The notes under the pieces were generated by a model. That model worked only from the letters and a program-made list of their open reading frames with translations. It was not told where the DNA came from and did no database searches. Positions 8,496-16,856 of a DNA stretch of 32,784 nucleotides are shown piece after piece. Numbering within the stretch: position 1 is the first letter of the stretch; every line of letters starts with the position of its first letter. The position numbers and the translations under genes are program-made. Origin of the DNA: Eshraghiella sp964576255 (lineage in GTDB: Bacteria; Bacillota; Clostridia; Lachnospirales; Lachnospiraceae); assembly GCA_964576255.1 (NCBI GenBank), contig CAZNUK010000019.1, positions 1 to 32,784 of the forward strand, written 5' to 3'.

Positions 8496-8523
8496 ATTAT
8501 AGCACTTTGTTTTGAAAATGCAA
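8496..8523 (-). promoter_or_regulatory. Sigma-A promoter of the rimP-nusA-infB operon
   Basis: Minus strand: -35 TTGCAT (8518-8523), 16-base spacer ending in GTGC, perfect -10 TATAAT (8496-8501). Predicted start near 8489, giving a leader of about 70 bases before the rimP GTG. Confidence 0.85.
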
Positions 8524-8535
8524 GCACTTTTTTAA

Positions 8536-9450
8536 CTATTCCTTATGAATATGTGTATAAATATGGTCCTGACAGAACTCAAAGCTACCATTACACTTAG
8601 AGCAATATCTGAACACTAGATTATCCCCATCCTTCTCCGTTTTACCACAAAGTGCACATTTATGTTTCGTAGCACCAGAATACATTGCCTGTTTCTCTTC
8701 CCTTTTTATCTTATTAATTTTCTTATTGAATTCCTTCTGAGACCTGCTCTTATGGATATATCTTCTTGTAGTGAAGAAAAATACAATAAAATTCAATAAA
8801 GATGAACCAATGGCAAAAGGATATACAAATCCAAAAGCAGTCATGGTAGCTCCAGCTATCATCTCATACACCAAAAATGCTCCATAAATAATTCCAAGCA
8901 CTTTAACCTTAATCGGAATAAAGAACATAAGAAGCACTTTTTCATTCGGATACGTAGCCGCAAAAGCCAGAAAAATCGACATATTTACATAATAGGTGCT
9001 AAAGGAATAGGACAAGCTTCTAAAATATAATGCCGCTCCATTATCCATTCCGTTAGAAATCAACTCCAGCTCTTCTCCCCTGAACAAATAACAGTATCCC
9101 ATCAAAAGGAAACTTCCAATTAAGGTAAAAATCATACCCGAAAACAAATATACATTATATTGGAAGGTTCCCCATGTTCTCTCCAGGGTAGTTCCGATTG
9201 AGTAATAAAAAATCAGCATAATAATTGCAAATATTATATTTTCATTCGGTGGTGGAACTATAATCCAGCTCACAATTCTCCACACCTGCCCATGTACTAT
9301 TGCATAAGGGTCAAGTGTCAGATAACTCAAAAAATTCGGATTGGTAAACTCAATAATATATCCCGCTGCATAGCACAAAATAAGAATTAATGATAAATTC
9401 TTAATTGCATATCTTCCGAATTTTCTTTCTAACTTATACATAAAGTTCAT
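8536..9450 (-). CDS. Rhomboid-like membrane protein lacking catalytic residues, with C-terminal zinc ribbon
   Basis: A polytopic membrane protein of 304 residues with about six hydrophobic segments between residues 18 and 227. Rhomboid hallmarks are visible: HGQVWRIVSWIIVPP at 53-67 (loop 1 region), IGTTLERTWGTFQYNVYLFSG at 85-105, and ATYPNEKVLLMFFIPIKVK at 165-183. The GxSG serine motif and the final-helix histidine of active proteases are absent: the corresponding stretches read YSFSTYYVNMSIF and NFIVFFF. It is therefore read as a pseudoprotease. The cytoplasmic tail carries CALC (265-268) and CSKC (283-286) plus a Cys/His-rich end, FCQDHIYTHIHKE, consistent with a zinc ribbon. It begins 14 bases after corA, with a GAGGAAG site, so it is cotranscribed with a metal-ion channel. 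Confidence 0.8.
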   Translation of the reverse strand: MNFMYKLERKFGRYAIKNLSLILILCYAAGYIIEFTNPNFLSYLTLDPYAIVHGQVWRIVSWIIVPPPNENIIFAIIMLIFYYSIGTTLERTWGTFQYNVYLFSGMIFTLIGSFLLMGYCYLFRGEELELISNGMDNGAALYFRSLSYSFSTYYVNMSIFLAFAATYPNEKVLLMFFIPIKVKVLGIIYGAFLVYEMIAGATMTAFGFVYPFAIGSSLLNFIVFFFTTRRYIHKSRSQKEFNKKINKIKREEKQAMYSGATKHKCALCGKTEKDGDNLVFRYCSKCNGSFEFCQDHIYTHIHKE

Positions 9451-9464
9451 ATAATGCTTCCTCG

Positions 9465-10406
9465 TTAAAATAAATCTTTTTTACGAAAAACAAATACCAT
9501 AATTAGTGAAATAACAGTTGAAATTCCGATTACAATCAAAAATCCCCACGGACTGTCCGCAAAAGGCATTCCCGCTGTGTTAACATTCATGCCATAAAAG
9601 CTGGCAATCATAGTTGGTATGGAAAGAACGATTGTAACTGTTGCAAGTAACTTCATAACGCTGTTCTGATTATTGGAAATAACCGAAGCGAAGGTATCCA
9701 TTGTACCATTAAGAATTCCACTATATATACTTGCCATTTCGATAGCCTGCTTATTCTCTACGATTACATCCTCAATCAAATCCTCATCTTCAGGATATTT
9801 CTTAATTGCATTGGACTTTAAAAGCTTTTCCAATACTACTTCATTCGATTTTAAAGATGTGGTAAAGAATACCAGTGACTTTTCCAATTCCAAAAGCTCA
9901 ATAAGCTCCCTGTTTCTGGTAGCTTCGTGAAGTTTCTGCTCAATACTGTCGCTACGTCTGTCAATAATTCTAAGGTAATTAAGATATAAAGTGGCATTTC
10001 TATACAATATCTGAAAAATAAATCTTGTCTTCATATATGTATAGAAGTTTCTTACTCTTCCATCCATAAATGCAGTTAAAACAGGGGTCTCTTCCAGACA
10101 TACTGTTATAATTGCAGAATTACACACAATAATAGCCAAAGGAATTGTTCCGTACCAATCCTTATCATTACGTTCTTCAATAGTAGGAATATCCACCAAA
10201 ATAAGGGTGTATTCATCTTCTACTTCAATACGTGATCTTTCTTCTTCATCCAATGGAGCTCTCAAATCGTCCAAAGCTACATTATACTGGTCTGCCACTT
10301 CTCTAAGCTCATCAGCAGTAGGATTGGTCAAAGCAATCCAGCATCCGTTATCATAGCCGTCAATCTGAAGCACTCCGCTTTCCGTTGTTTGAAATTTTCT
10401 CAGCAT
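9465..10406 (-). CDS. corA: CorA-family magnesium/divalent cation transporter
   Basis: Pentameric inner-membrane channel for Mg2+ and related divalent cations. The large N-terminal cytoplasmic domain (1-250) is acidic and ends in a long helix. Two transmembrane helices close the protein, the first ending in the selectivity motif YGMN (FYGMNVNT) and the second around WGFLIVIGISTVISLIMVFV, followed by a basic RKKDLF tail. 313 residues is standard. A GGAGGG site precedes the ATG. It is the first gene of a two-gene unit with the rhomboid-like protein, and is read from a consensus promoter (10560-10588) through a leader of about 147 bases with an upstream ORF and hairpin. Confidence 0.96.
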   Translation of the reverse strand: MLRKFQTTESGVLQIDGYDNGCWIALTNPTADELREVADQYNVALDDLRAPLDEEERSRIEVEDEYTLILVDIPTIEERNDKDWYGTIPLAIIVCNSAIITVCLEETPVLTAFMDGRVRNFYTYMKTRFIFQILYRNATLYLNYLRIIDRRSDSIEQKLHEATRNRELIELLELEKSLVFFTTSLKSNEVVLEKLLKSNAIKKYPEDEDLIEDVIVENKQAIEMASIYSGILNGTMDTFASVISNNQNSVMKLLATVTIVLSIPTMIASFYGMNVNTAGMPFADSPWGFLIVIGISTVISLIMVFVFRKKDLF

Positions 10407-10420
10407 ATGCCCTCCTTCTT

Positions 10421-10460
10421 ATGTGGCAAAGCATACTACATATCTGCACTGCGGCCACAT
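10421..10460 (-). promoter_or_regulatory. Hairpin in the corA leader next to the ribosome site
   Basis: ATGTGGC (minus strand, at 10454-10460) pairs perfectly with GCCACAT (10421-10427) around a 26-base loop. The 3' arm ends a few bases before the AGAAGGAGGG ribosome site of corA. The stop codon of the upstream ORF lies inside the loop, so a ribosome finishing that ORF would open the stem. No U-run follows, so control of translation is more likely than termination. Confidence 0.4.
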
Positions 10461-10513
10461 ATATTATTACATATTAAGTAAGATAAATTGTCCGGTTGAC
10501 TACAACTATCCAT
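10436..10513 (-). CDS. Candidate 25-codon leader peptide upstream of corA
   Basis: An ATG-to-TAG ORF lying wholly inside the predicted corA leader. The peptide starts MDSCSQPDNLSYLI and has cysteines at 4, 15 and 19 and a proline at 7. A weak AGGA ribosome site lies about nine bases before the ATG. The last codons run into the hairpin just before the corA ribosome site. Leader peptides control Mg2+ transporter genes in enterobacteria (for example upstream of corA and mgtA), so the arrangement is suggestive; no homology to those peptides is seen. Chance ORFs of this length are common, so this remains a candidate. Confidence 0.35.
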   Translation of the reverse strand: MDSCSQPDNLSYLICNNICGRSADM

Positions 10514-10559
10514 GTAACCACATCCTTTCTTTGAAAATTTCTTTAACCTCTAACAATCT

Positions 10560-10588
10560 ATTATATTTTCCTTACAAATTTTTGTCAA
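10560..10588 (-). promoter_or_regulatory. Consensus sigma-A promoter of corA
   Basis: Minus strand: perfect -35 TTGACA (10583-10588), 17-base spacer, perfect -10 TATAAT (10560-10565). Start near 10553, leaving a leader of about 147 bases. It is back-to-back with the plus-strand promoter at 10615-10643. Confidence 0.88.
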
Positions 10589-10614
10589 CTTCTATAATAA
10601 ATATACTAAATAGA

Positions 10615-10643
10615 TTGAATTTTTATTTTTCGTGTTATATAAT
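10615..10643 (+). promoter_or_regulatory. Sigma-A promoter of the dehydratase activase gene
   Basis: Plus strand: -35 TTGAAT (10615-10620), 17-base spacer, perfect -10 TATAAT (10638-10643). Start near 10650; the leader of roughly 68 bases has an AAAGGAGG ribosome site at 10690-10697. Confidence 0.82.
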
Positions 10644-10717
10644 AATTTGGTTAACGTTTAAAATATTTCCTATTTAGTATATATATAACAAAGGAGGTAT
10701 GGTGTATACCGGACAGT

Positions 10718-13700
10718 ATGAAGAACTTATTAAAATTAGGAATCGATATTGGTTCCACAACCGTAAAGATTGCAATTTTAGACGAAGATAACAAAATTAT
10801 TTTCTCCGATTATGAGCGTCATTATGCCAATATTCAGGAAACACTTGCATCACTATTAAGAAAAGCTAAAGAAATCACAGGTCCTACTACAGTATATCCT
10901 GTTATTACAGGTTCCGGCGGACTTACTCTTGCTAACCATCTTAACGTGCCATTTAACCAGGAGGTAGTTGCTGTATCCACAGCATTAAGCTACTACGCTC
11001 CTAAAACAGATGTTGCCATTGAGTTAGGTGGTGAGGATGCTAAGATTATATATTTTACCAATGGTGTTGACCAGAGAATGAACGGAATTTGTGCCGGCGG
11101 TACAGGTTCTTTCATCGACCAGATGGCTTCACTTCTTCAGACTGATGCCTCTGGACTTAATGAATATGCCAAGAATTACAAGGCAATATATCCTATCGCT
11201 GCCCGTTGTGGTGTTTTTGCCAAAACAGATATCCAGCCTTTAATTAATGAAGGTGCTACCAAGGAAGATTTGGCCGCTTCTATTTTCCAGGCTGTTGTTA
11301 ATCAGACCATTAGTGGTCTTGCCTGTGGTAAGCCAATTCGTGGTCATGTTGCATTTTTGGGTGGCCCGCTTCATTTCTTATCCGAGCTAAAAAATGCTTT
11401 CATTAGAACACTTAATCTTACAGATGAATATATTATTGCTCCGGACAATTCTCATTTGTTCGCAGCTATTGGTTCAGCAATGACATATAAGGAAGACCAG
11501 CCAGCTGAGCTTGATACTTTAATTGATATGCTTGCATCTAATATTAAAATGGATTTTGAGGTTGAGCGTATGGAACCGCTTTTTGCTTCACAGGAGGAAT
11601 TTGATGAATTCATCTCCCGTCATGAAAGTGCCTGCGTACAGAAATCAGACCTCTCTACATACAAAGGTAATTGTTTTATGGGTATTGATGCCGGTTCTAC
11701 AACCACTAAGGTTGCCCTTGTTGCTGAAGACGGCTCATTATTATACTCATTCTATGATAATAATAACGGAAGCCCTCTTGCTACATCCATTAGAGCTATT
11801 AAAGATATTTATAGCAAATTACCTGAGGGTGTTAATATTGTGCGCTCCTGCTCTACAGGATATGGTGAAGCCCTTATTAAGGCTGCATTAATGTTGGATG
11901 AAGGTGAAGTTGAAACCGTATCTCATTACTATGCCGCTGCTTTCTTTAATCCTGATGTTGACTGCATCCTTGATATCGGTGGTCAGGATATGAAATGTAT
12001 TAAGATAAAAGACCGCACCGTTGATGGTGTACAGCTTAACGAGGCTTGCTCATCAGGTTGTGGTTCATTTATAGAGACCTTTGCAAAATCCCTTAACTAT
12101 TCTGTTCAGGATTTTGCAACCGCCGCACTTTTTGCCAAGCATCCTATTGATTTAGGAACCAGATGTACTGTTTTTATGAACTCTAAGGTTAAACAGGCGC
12201 AGAAAGAAGGTGCCGGAGTAGATGATATTTCAGCAGGTCTTGCTTATTCTGTAATTAAAAATGCTTTATATAAGGTAATTAAATTATCAGATGCCAAGGA
12301 TTTGGGCGAAAACATTGTAGTACAGGGTGGAACCTTCTACAACAATGCCGTATTAAGAAGCTTTGAGCAGATTGCCGGTGTACACGCAATAAGACCTGAT
12401 ATTGCAGGTATTATGGGTGCTTTCGGTGCTGCATTAATTGCAAGAGAAAGATACAATGGTCAGCCAACGACTACTCTTTCAATTGAACATATTAATTCTT
12501 TGGAATATACCACTACTATGACAAGATGTCAGGGTTGTACTAACCACTGTCTTCTTACAATCAACAGATTTACAGGCGGACGTCAGTTTGTGTCAGGAAA
12601 CCGTTGCGAACGTGGTATTGGCAAAGAAAAAAATAAAGACAAGGTTCCTAATCTCTATGATTATAAGAACAAAAGAATTTTTGAATACGAATCCCTTGAT
12701 GAGGATAAGGCACCACGTGGTGTGGTAGGTCTCACACGATGCCTTAATATGTACGAAAACTACCCATTCTGGCATACATTTTTCACCAGACTTGGCTATA
12801 GAGTTGTACTCTCCCCTCCATCAAGCCGTAAAATATACGAATTAGGAATTGAATCAATTCCAAGTGAGTCCGAATGTTATCCGGCAAAGCTGGTTCACGG
12901 ACATATTTCATGGTTAATTAAGCAGGGCATTAAATTCATCTTCTACCCTTGTATTCCATACGAGAGATGTGAAAGCGAGGGTTGTAACAATCACTTCAAC
13001 TGCCCTATCGTAACCTCCTACGGCGAAAACATCAAAAATAACGTAGAAGAACTTAAGGAAAATAATGTTAATTTCATGAATCCTTTTGTATCCTTTGCCA
13101 GCGAAGAAGTTGCACGCAAGGAATTAATTAAGGTATTTGGCAAAGAAATGAACATTCCTGCTGCTGAAGTTGCTGAAGCTTGCAAAATAGCATGGGATGA
13201 AATGTTAAAATGCAGACTTGATATTCAGAAAAAAGGTGAAGAAACCTTAAAATACATTGAGGAAACCGGAAGACGCGCTATTGTTCTTGCCGGACGTCCT
13301 TACCATATTGACCCTGAAATCAATCATGGTATTCCTGATTTGATTAATTCATATGGTATAGCTGTTTTATCAGAAGACAGCATCTCCCATTTAGCTGAGG
13401 TTGAACGACCAATAATTGTTATGGACCAGTGGACATATCATACCAGAATGTACGCTGCAGCTGCTTTTGTTAAGACAAGGGATGATGTTGATATGATTCA
13501 GCTCAACTCCTTTGGTTGTGGTCTTGATGCTGTTACAACAGACGCCGTCAATGATATTTTAGCATCCGGTGGTAAGATTTATACTGTACTTAAAATCGAC
13601 GAGGTTAATAACCTTGGTGCTGCAAGAATCAGAATCCGTTCTCTTATTGCTGCACTTAAGGTTAGAGACAAAAATCAGTATGTACGTAAAGTTGAATCTT

Positions 13701-14950
13701 CCGCCTATGAAAGAGTTGAATTTACAGAAGAAATGCGTGACCAGAATTATACAATTCTGTGTCCACAGCTTTCTCCATTGCATTTTGATTTCCTTGAGCC
13801 TGCACTTAATTCTTGTGGCTACAATATTGTAATGCTTAATAATATGGAGAAATCCTCCGTAGATGTAGGGCTTAAATATGTTAACAACGACGCCTGCTTC
13901 CCTTCCATCATTATTGTTGGCCAGATTATGGAAGCTCTGCTGTCCGGTCAGTACGACCTTAGCAAAACTGCCGTTGTCATTACCCAGACCGGTGGTGGAT
14001 GTCGAGCAAGTAACTATATAGGATTTATTCGTCGTGCTTTGAAAAAAGCCGGTATGGAACATATTCCAGTTGTTTCACTAAGCTTTAGTGGTATCGAGAC
14101 CAACTCCGGTTTCAAATATACACCTAAGGTACTTAAACGTGCCCTTATGGCACTCCAGTACGGCGATGTGTATATGAATGTTCTCTACAGAACAAGACCA
14201 TACGAAGCCGTTCCCGGCTCTGCTAACGAGCTTGCAGCTAAGGTTAAAGCTCATTGTATGAAATCACTTGCCGGAAAACATCTGTCTATGAGACAGTTTA
14301 ACAAAGACATTAAGTGGATGATTGAAGAATTTGATAAACTCCCACTTCTTGATATTAAGAAACCAAGAGTAGGTGTTGTAGGAGAAATTCTTGTTAAATT
14401 CCATCCTGTTGGTAATAACCGAATAGTTGAACTTCTTGAAAAAGAAGGTGCTGAGGCTGTTGTTCCTGATTTTATCGGTTTCTTCTTATACTGTGCAGAG
14501 AATGGTAATTTCAAAACGGAGCATCTTGGAGCATCCAAGAAGTCCAAATTTATTTCAAATCTGGTTATCTCCATTTTTGAAGTATTTAGAAAGAGCTCAA
14601 GAAAATATCTTAAGAAGAGCAATAGATTCACTCCTCCATCAAACATTAAGGAAATGGTTAAGCTTGCCCTTCCTTATGTATCCAATGGTAACCAGACCGG
14701 TGAAGGCTGGCTTTTGACCGCCGAAATGGTCGAGCTTATTCATATGGGAGTACCTAACATTGTATGTACCCAGCCATTTGGTTGTCTTCCAAACCACATT
14801 GTTGGAAAAGGTGTAATCAAAGAATTACGACTCGCTTTTCCGGAAGCCAACATTATTGCTGTAGATTATGATGCAGGTGCAAGTGAGGTTAACCAGCTTA
14901 ACAGAATTAAGTTAATGCTTGCAACAGCACAGAAAAATTTAGACAAATAA
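10718..14950 (+). CDS. Large 2-hydroxyacyl-CoA dehydratase activase-related protein (two ASKHA domains fused to an HgdB-like region)
   Basis: A 1,410-residue cytoplasmic protein related to activators (HgdC/BadF) that use ATP to inject an electron into 2-hydroxyacyl-CoA dehydratases. ASKHA domain 1 (about 7-260) has GIDIGSTTVKIAIL, GGEDAK, and Cys125 (GICAGGTGSF) and Cys164 (ARCGVF), the positions that hold the bridging [4Fe-4S] cluster in HgdC. Domain 2 (about 321-580) repeats this with GIDAGSTTTKVAL, DIGGQDMK, CSSGCGSF and GTRCTVF. A Cys-rich middle follows (CQGCTNHC; PCIPYERCESEGCNNHFNCP), then a C-terminal part resembling the dehydratase component family (NNDACFPS; TQTGGGCRASNY). True substrate is unknown; no dehydratase genes adjoin it. 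The ATG lies 20 bases from the strong ribosome site, which is unusual. It is the only plus-strand gene, ending at a terminator. Confidence 0.9.
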   Translation: MKNLLKLGIDIGSTTVKIAILDEDNKIIFSDYERHYANIQETLASLLRKAKEITGPTTVYPVITGSGGLTLANHLNVPFNQEVVAVSTALSYYAPKTDVAIELGGEDAKIIYFTNGVDQRMNGICAGGTGSFIDQMASLLQTDASGLNEYAKNYKAIYPIAARCGVFAKTDIQPLINEGATKEDLAASIFQAVVNQTISGLACGKPIRGHVAFLGGPLHFLSELKNAFIRTLNLTDEYIIAPDNSHLFAAIGSAMTYKEDQPAELDTLIDMLASNIKMDFEVERMEPLFASQEEFDEFISRHESACVQKSDLSTYKGNCFMGIDAGSTTTKVALVAEDGSLLYSFYDNNNGSPLATSIRAIKDIYSKLPEGVNIVRSCSTGYGEALIKAALMLDEGEVETVSHYYAAAFFNPDVDCILDIGGQDMKCIKIKDRTVDGVQLNEACSSGCGSFIETFAKSLNYSVQDFATAALFAKHPIDLGTRCTVFMNSKVKQAQKEGAGVDDISAGLAYSVIKNALYKVIKLSDAKDLGENIVVQGGTFYNNAVLRSFEQIAGVHAIRPDIAGIMGAFGAALIARERYNGQPTTTLSIEHINSLEYTTTMTRCQGCTNHCLLTINRFTGGRQFVSGNRCERGIGKEKNKDKVPNLYDYKNKRIFEYESLDEDKAPRGVVGLTRCLNMYENYPFWHTFFTRLGYRVVLSPPSSRKIYELGIESIPSESECYPAKLVHGHISWLIKQGIKFIFYPCIPYERCESEGCNNHFNCPIVTSYGENIKNNVEELKENNVNFMNPFVSFASEEVARKELIKVFGKEMNIPAAEVAEACKIAWDEMLKCRLDIQKKGEETLKYIEETGRRAIVLAGRPYHIDPEINHGIPDLINSYGIAVLSEDSISHLAEVERPIIVMDQWTYHTRMYAAAAFVKTRDDVDMIQLNSFGCGLDAVTTDAVNDILASGGKIYTVLKIDEVNNLGAARIRIRSLIAALKVRDKNQYVRKVESSAYERVEFTEEMRDQNYTILCPQLSPLHFDFLEPALNSCGYNIVMLNNMEKSSVDVGLKYVNNDACFPSIIIVGQIMEALLSGQYDLSKTAVVITQTGGGCRASNYIGFIRRALKKAGMEHIPVVSLSFSGIETNSGFKYTPKVLKRALMALQYGDVYMNVLYRTRPYEAVPGSANELAAKVKAHCMKSLAGKHLSMRQFNKDIKWMIEEFDKLPLLDIKKPRVGVVGEILVKFHPVGNNRIVELLEKEGAEAVVPDFIGFFLYCAENGNFKTEHLGASKKSKFISNLVISIFEVFRKSSRKYLKKSNRFTPPSNIKEMVKLALPYVSNGNQTGEGWLLTAEMVELIHMGVPNIVCTQPFGCLPNHIVGKGVIKELRLAFPEANIIAVDYDAGASEVNQLNRIKLMLATAQKNLDK

Positions 14951-14958
14951 TGATTTTA

Positions 14959-14996
14959 CAAAGAGGCCCCTTGCCCGTAGGCAAGTGACCTCTTTG
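14959..14996. terminator. Terminator between convergent genes
   Basis: CAAAGAGG and CCTCTTTG form an 8-bp outer stem, with an inner TTGCC/GGCAA stem around CGTA. It serves the activase gene on the plus strand (TTCT follows) and probably also the GH16 gene from the other side, though T-runs are short on both. Confidence 0.75.
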
Positions 14997-15005
14997 TTCT
15001 ATATG

Positions 15006-16715
15006 TTATCTATTGAATAACCAATTCTTAAATCTGTTAAGGAATTCCTTAACACCTGAACTGTTTCCTGATGAGGATTTGGACGAATTATTATCCGTGC
15101 CATCTTCTATAGGCTCCTCTGTAGTTGTTTCTTCGGACTCTTCTATAGTCTCCTCTGTAGTTACTTTGTCAGACTCCTCTGTTGTCTCCTCAATAGTTTC
15201 ATATGAAGAATCATCTGCAACATCTTCTTTGGACTCTTCCACCGTTGTGTCCCTTGTACTATCTTCTACCGGTGTCTCAATCTCCTCTTTAACACTTGTA
15301 GATGTGGCATTGTTTATCATAATTACACTAACATTACCAATAACCAAATCACCGGCATTCCCTCCCAGATTCATCTGGAGCATAGCATCCATATCACTTG
15401 CCTCAGACATCATAAATGAAAACTCATAAGTCTGCATCTTATCTGTAAGAGATGCTACATAGGAGCTGCAATAATTTTGTTCTCCATATGCTTTTACCTT
15501 AATAGTTCTGTCACCATCCGGACTCATTGCATCAAATTTTACTTTGTACACATATCCTTCTGCCAGCGGCAGTTGCTGGATAAGCTGAATAGCATATACC
15601 TGGGAACCAGCATCTGTTATATCAATATTAACGTATGTGCTGCCGTTATATATGTTCTTGGTAAGTATTGCAGAACCCGGAATATGTTTGTTGGTAGTAA
15701 AATACCAGTTATGCGTAGTAATATCTATATTTTGAATATTTACAATATTTTCATTAATAGTTTCAAAATTAATATCCGATAAAAGATTACCATTGTCATA
15801 CAAAGGAATAATAGCTGATGCAGCCTCATCCCTTGTTCCCTCCGGCATTGTAATACCGGTTTCCTGATATCCATTCACATTATGATATACTCTTACATAA
15901 TCTACTTCCATTGTAGCAGGAAGTGCCTCATCATAAGGTAGTCTGTTATCATCATAATCTCCACCAACAGCAAGATTAAGAATAATATAAAACTCCTTAT
16001 TAAACGGAGCAGGATATTCTGCAATCACACCATCATCGGACATTGTATACCAGTTGCTGGCTCTGAAATACTCCTCTCCATCCACATACCAGATAATCTC
16101 ATTCTCTTTCCATTCAATTGCATATATATGAAAATCTGTAATATCTGTATCAGATGAAAAAGTATATGTATCATTAAGCTGTCTGTTAAAAGGTCTGGTT
16201 TCTCCAAAATGAATGGCACCATTAACTTCATTAGTAATACGGCCTCTAGCTTCCATAATATCGATTTCACCAGATAATGGCCAACTGCCATATTCATCAG
16301 CAACAGGCTGCATCCAGAATGCCGGCCATAACCCCTCTCCTTCCGGCAGTTTAATTCTAGCCTCTATTCTTCCGTATTTGGTAGAAAAAAGTGCATCTCC
16401 ATCCTCAGTAATAGTCTCAAGTCTGCCGGATGTATATTTATATCCTCCGACACTTTCCTTCTTCGCAGTAATTTTTAATGTCCCTTCACTGACAGAAACA
16501 TTATCTTCAGTGTAGTACTGTGCTTCGTTATTATATCCGCTTCCGGTCTCATATGCCCAATTATTCTCATTAAGAGAATCTCCATCAAATTCATCGCTCC
16601 AAACAAGCTCCCACTGGCTGTCATCTGTAACCACCCCATCAGCTGACATAACCTGCGCCGGAAGCAACATACTAATTGCAACAATTAATGCAATACTCTT
16701 TTTAAATTTTACCAT
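15006..16715 (-). CDS. Secreted GH16 beta-glucanase with carbohydrate-binding-like module and acidic Ser/Thr-rich tail
   Basis: An endo-beta-1,3(4)-glucanase-type glycoside hydrolase acting outside the cell. Numbered from the chosen start (MVKFKKSIAL), residues 1-25 are a signal peptide ending VMSA. The GH16 domain covers about 32-285, with the catalytic motif GEIDIMEARG giving Glu150 as nucleophile and Glu155 as acid/base, preceded by LWPAFWMQ and followed by WYVDGEEYFRASNW and MEVDYVRVYHN. A beta-rich module of CBM4/9-like appearance lies at about 300-465. A Thr/Glu/Ser-rich repetitive linker follows, then a short basic helix (VKEFLNRFKNWLFNR) with no LPxTG. I prefer the second ATG because the first is only two bases from AGGAGG. 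It is expressed behind a c-di-GMP riboswitch. Confidence 0.93.
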   Translation of the reverse strand: MVKFKKSIALIVAISMLLPAQVMSADGVVTDDSQWELVWSDEFDGDSLNENNWAYETGSGYNNEAQYYTEDNVSVSEGTLKITAKKESVGGYKYTSGRLETITEDGDALFSTKYGRIEARIKLPEGEGLWPAFWMQPVADEYGSWPLSGEIDIMEARGRITNEVNGAIHFGETRPFNRQLNDTYTFSSDTDITDFHIYAIEWKENEIIWYVDGEEYFRASNWYTMSDDGVIAEYPAPFNKEFYIILNLAVGGDYDDNRLPYDEALPATMEVDYVRVYHNVNGYQETGITMPEGTRDEAASAIIPLYDNGNLLSDINFETINENIVNIQNIDITTHNWYFTTNKHIPGSAILTKNIYNGSTYVNIDITDAGSQVYAIQLIQQLPLAEGYVYKVKFDAMSPDGDRTIKVKAYGEQNYCSSYVASLTDKMQTYEFSFMMSEASDMDAMLQMNLGGNAGDLVIGNVSVIMINNATSTSVKEEIETPVEDSTRDTTVEESKEDVADDSSYETIEETTEESDKVTTEETIEESEETTTEEPIEDGTDNNSSKSSSGNSSGVKEFLNRFKNWLFNR

Positions 16716-16801
16716 TATACCCATTACCTCCTAAATAGTTTTGAAAAATCAAACTTAAGAGGTATGGTCCCCATCGCATCCGCCTAATTCTTTAGAAAAC
16801 A

Positions 16802-16834
16802 AAAAGACTCTAAAAATATAATTTTAGAGTCTTG
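16802..16834 (-). terminator. Riboswitch-associated intrinsic terminator
   Basis: AAGACTCTAAAA and TTTTAGAGTCTT form a perfect 12-bp stem followed on the minus strand by TTTTTG. It lies about 22 bases after the c-di-GMP aptamer and 87 bases before the GH16 start, so it is the likely expression platform. It would also stop read-through from ung. Confidence 0.92.
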
Positions 16835-16856
16835 TAGTTACATCTTATGTAGCTTA

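Noticed and set aside
13559..14062. 167-residue minus-strand ORF inside the activase gene
   Set aside because: Antisense to a well-conserved region with Cys motifs; no ribosome site or promoter.
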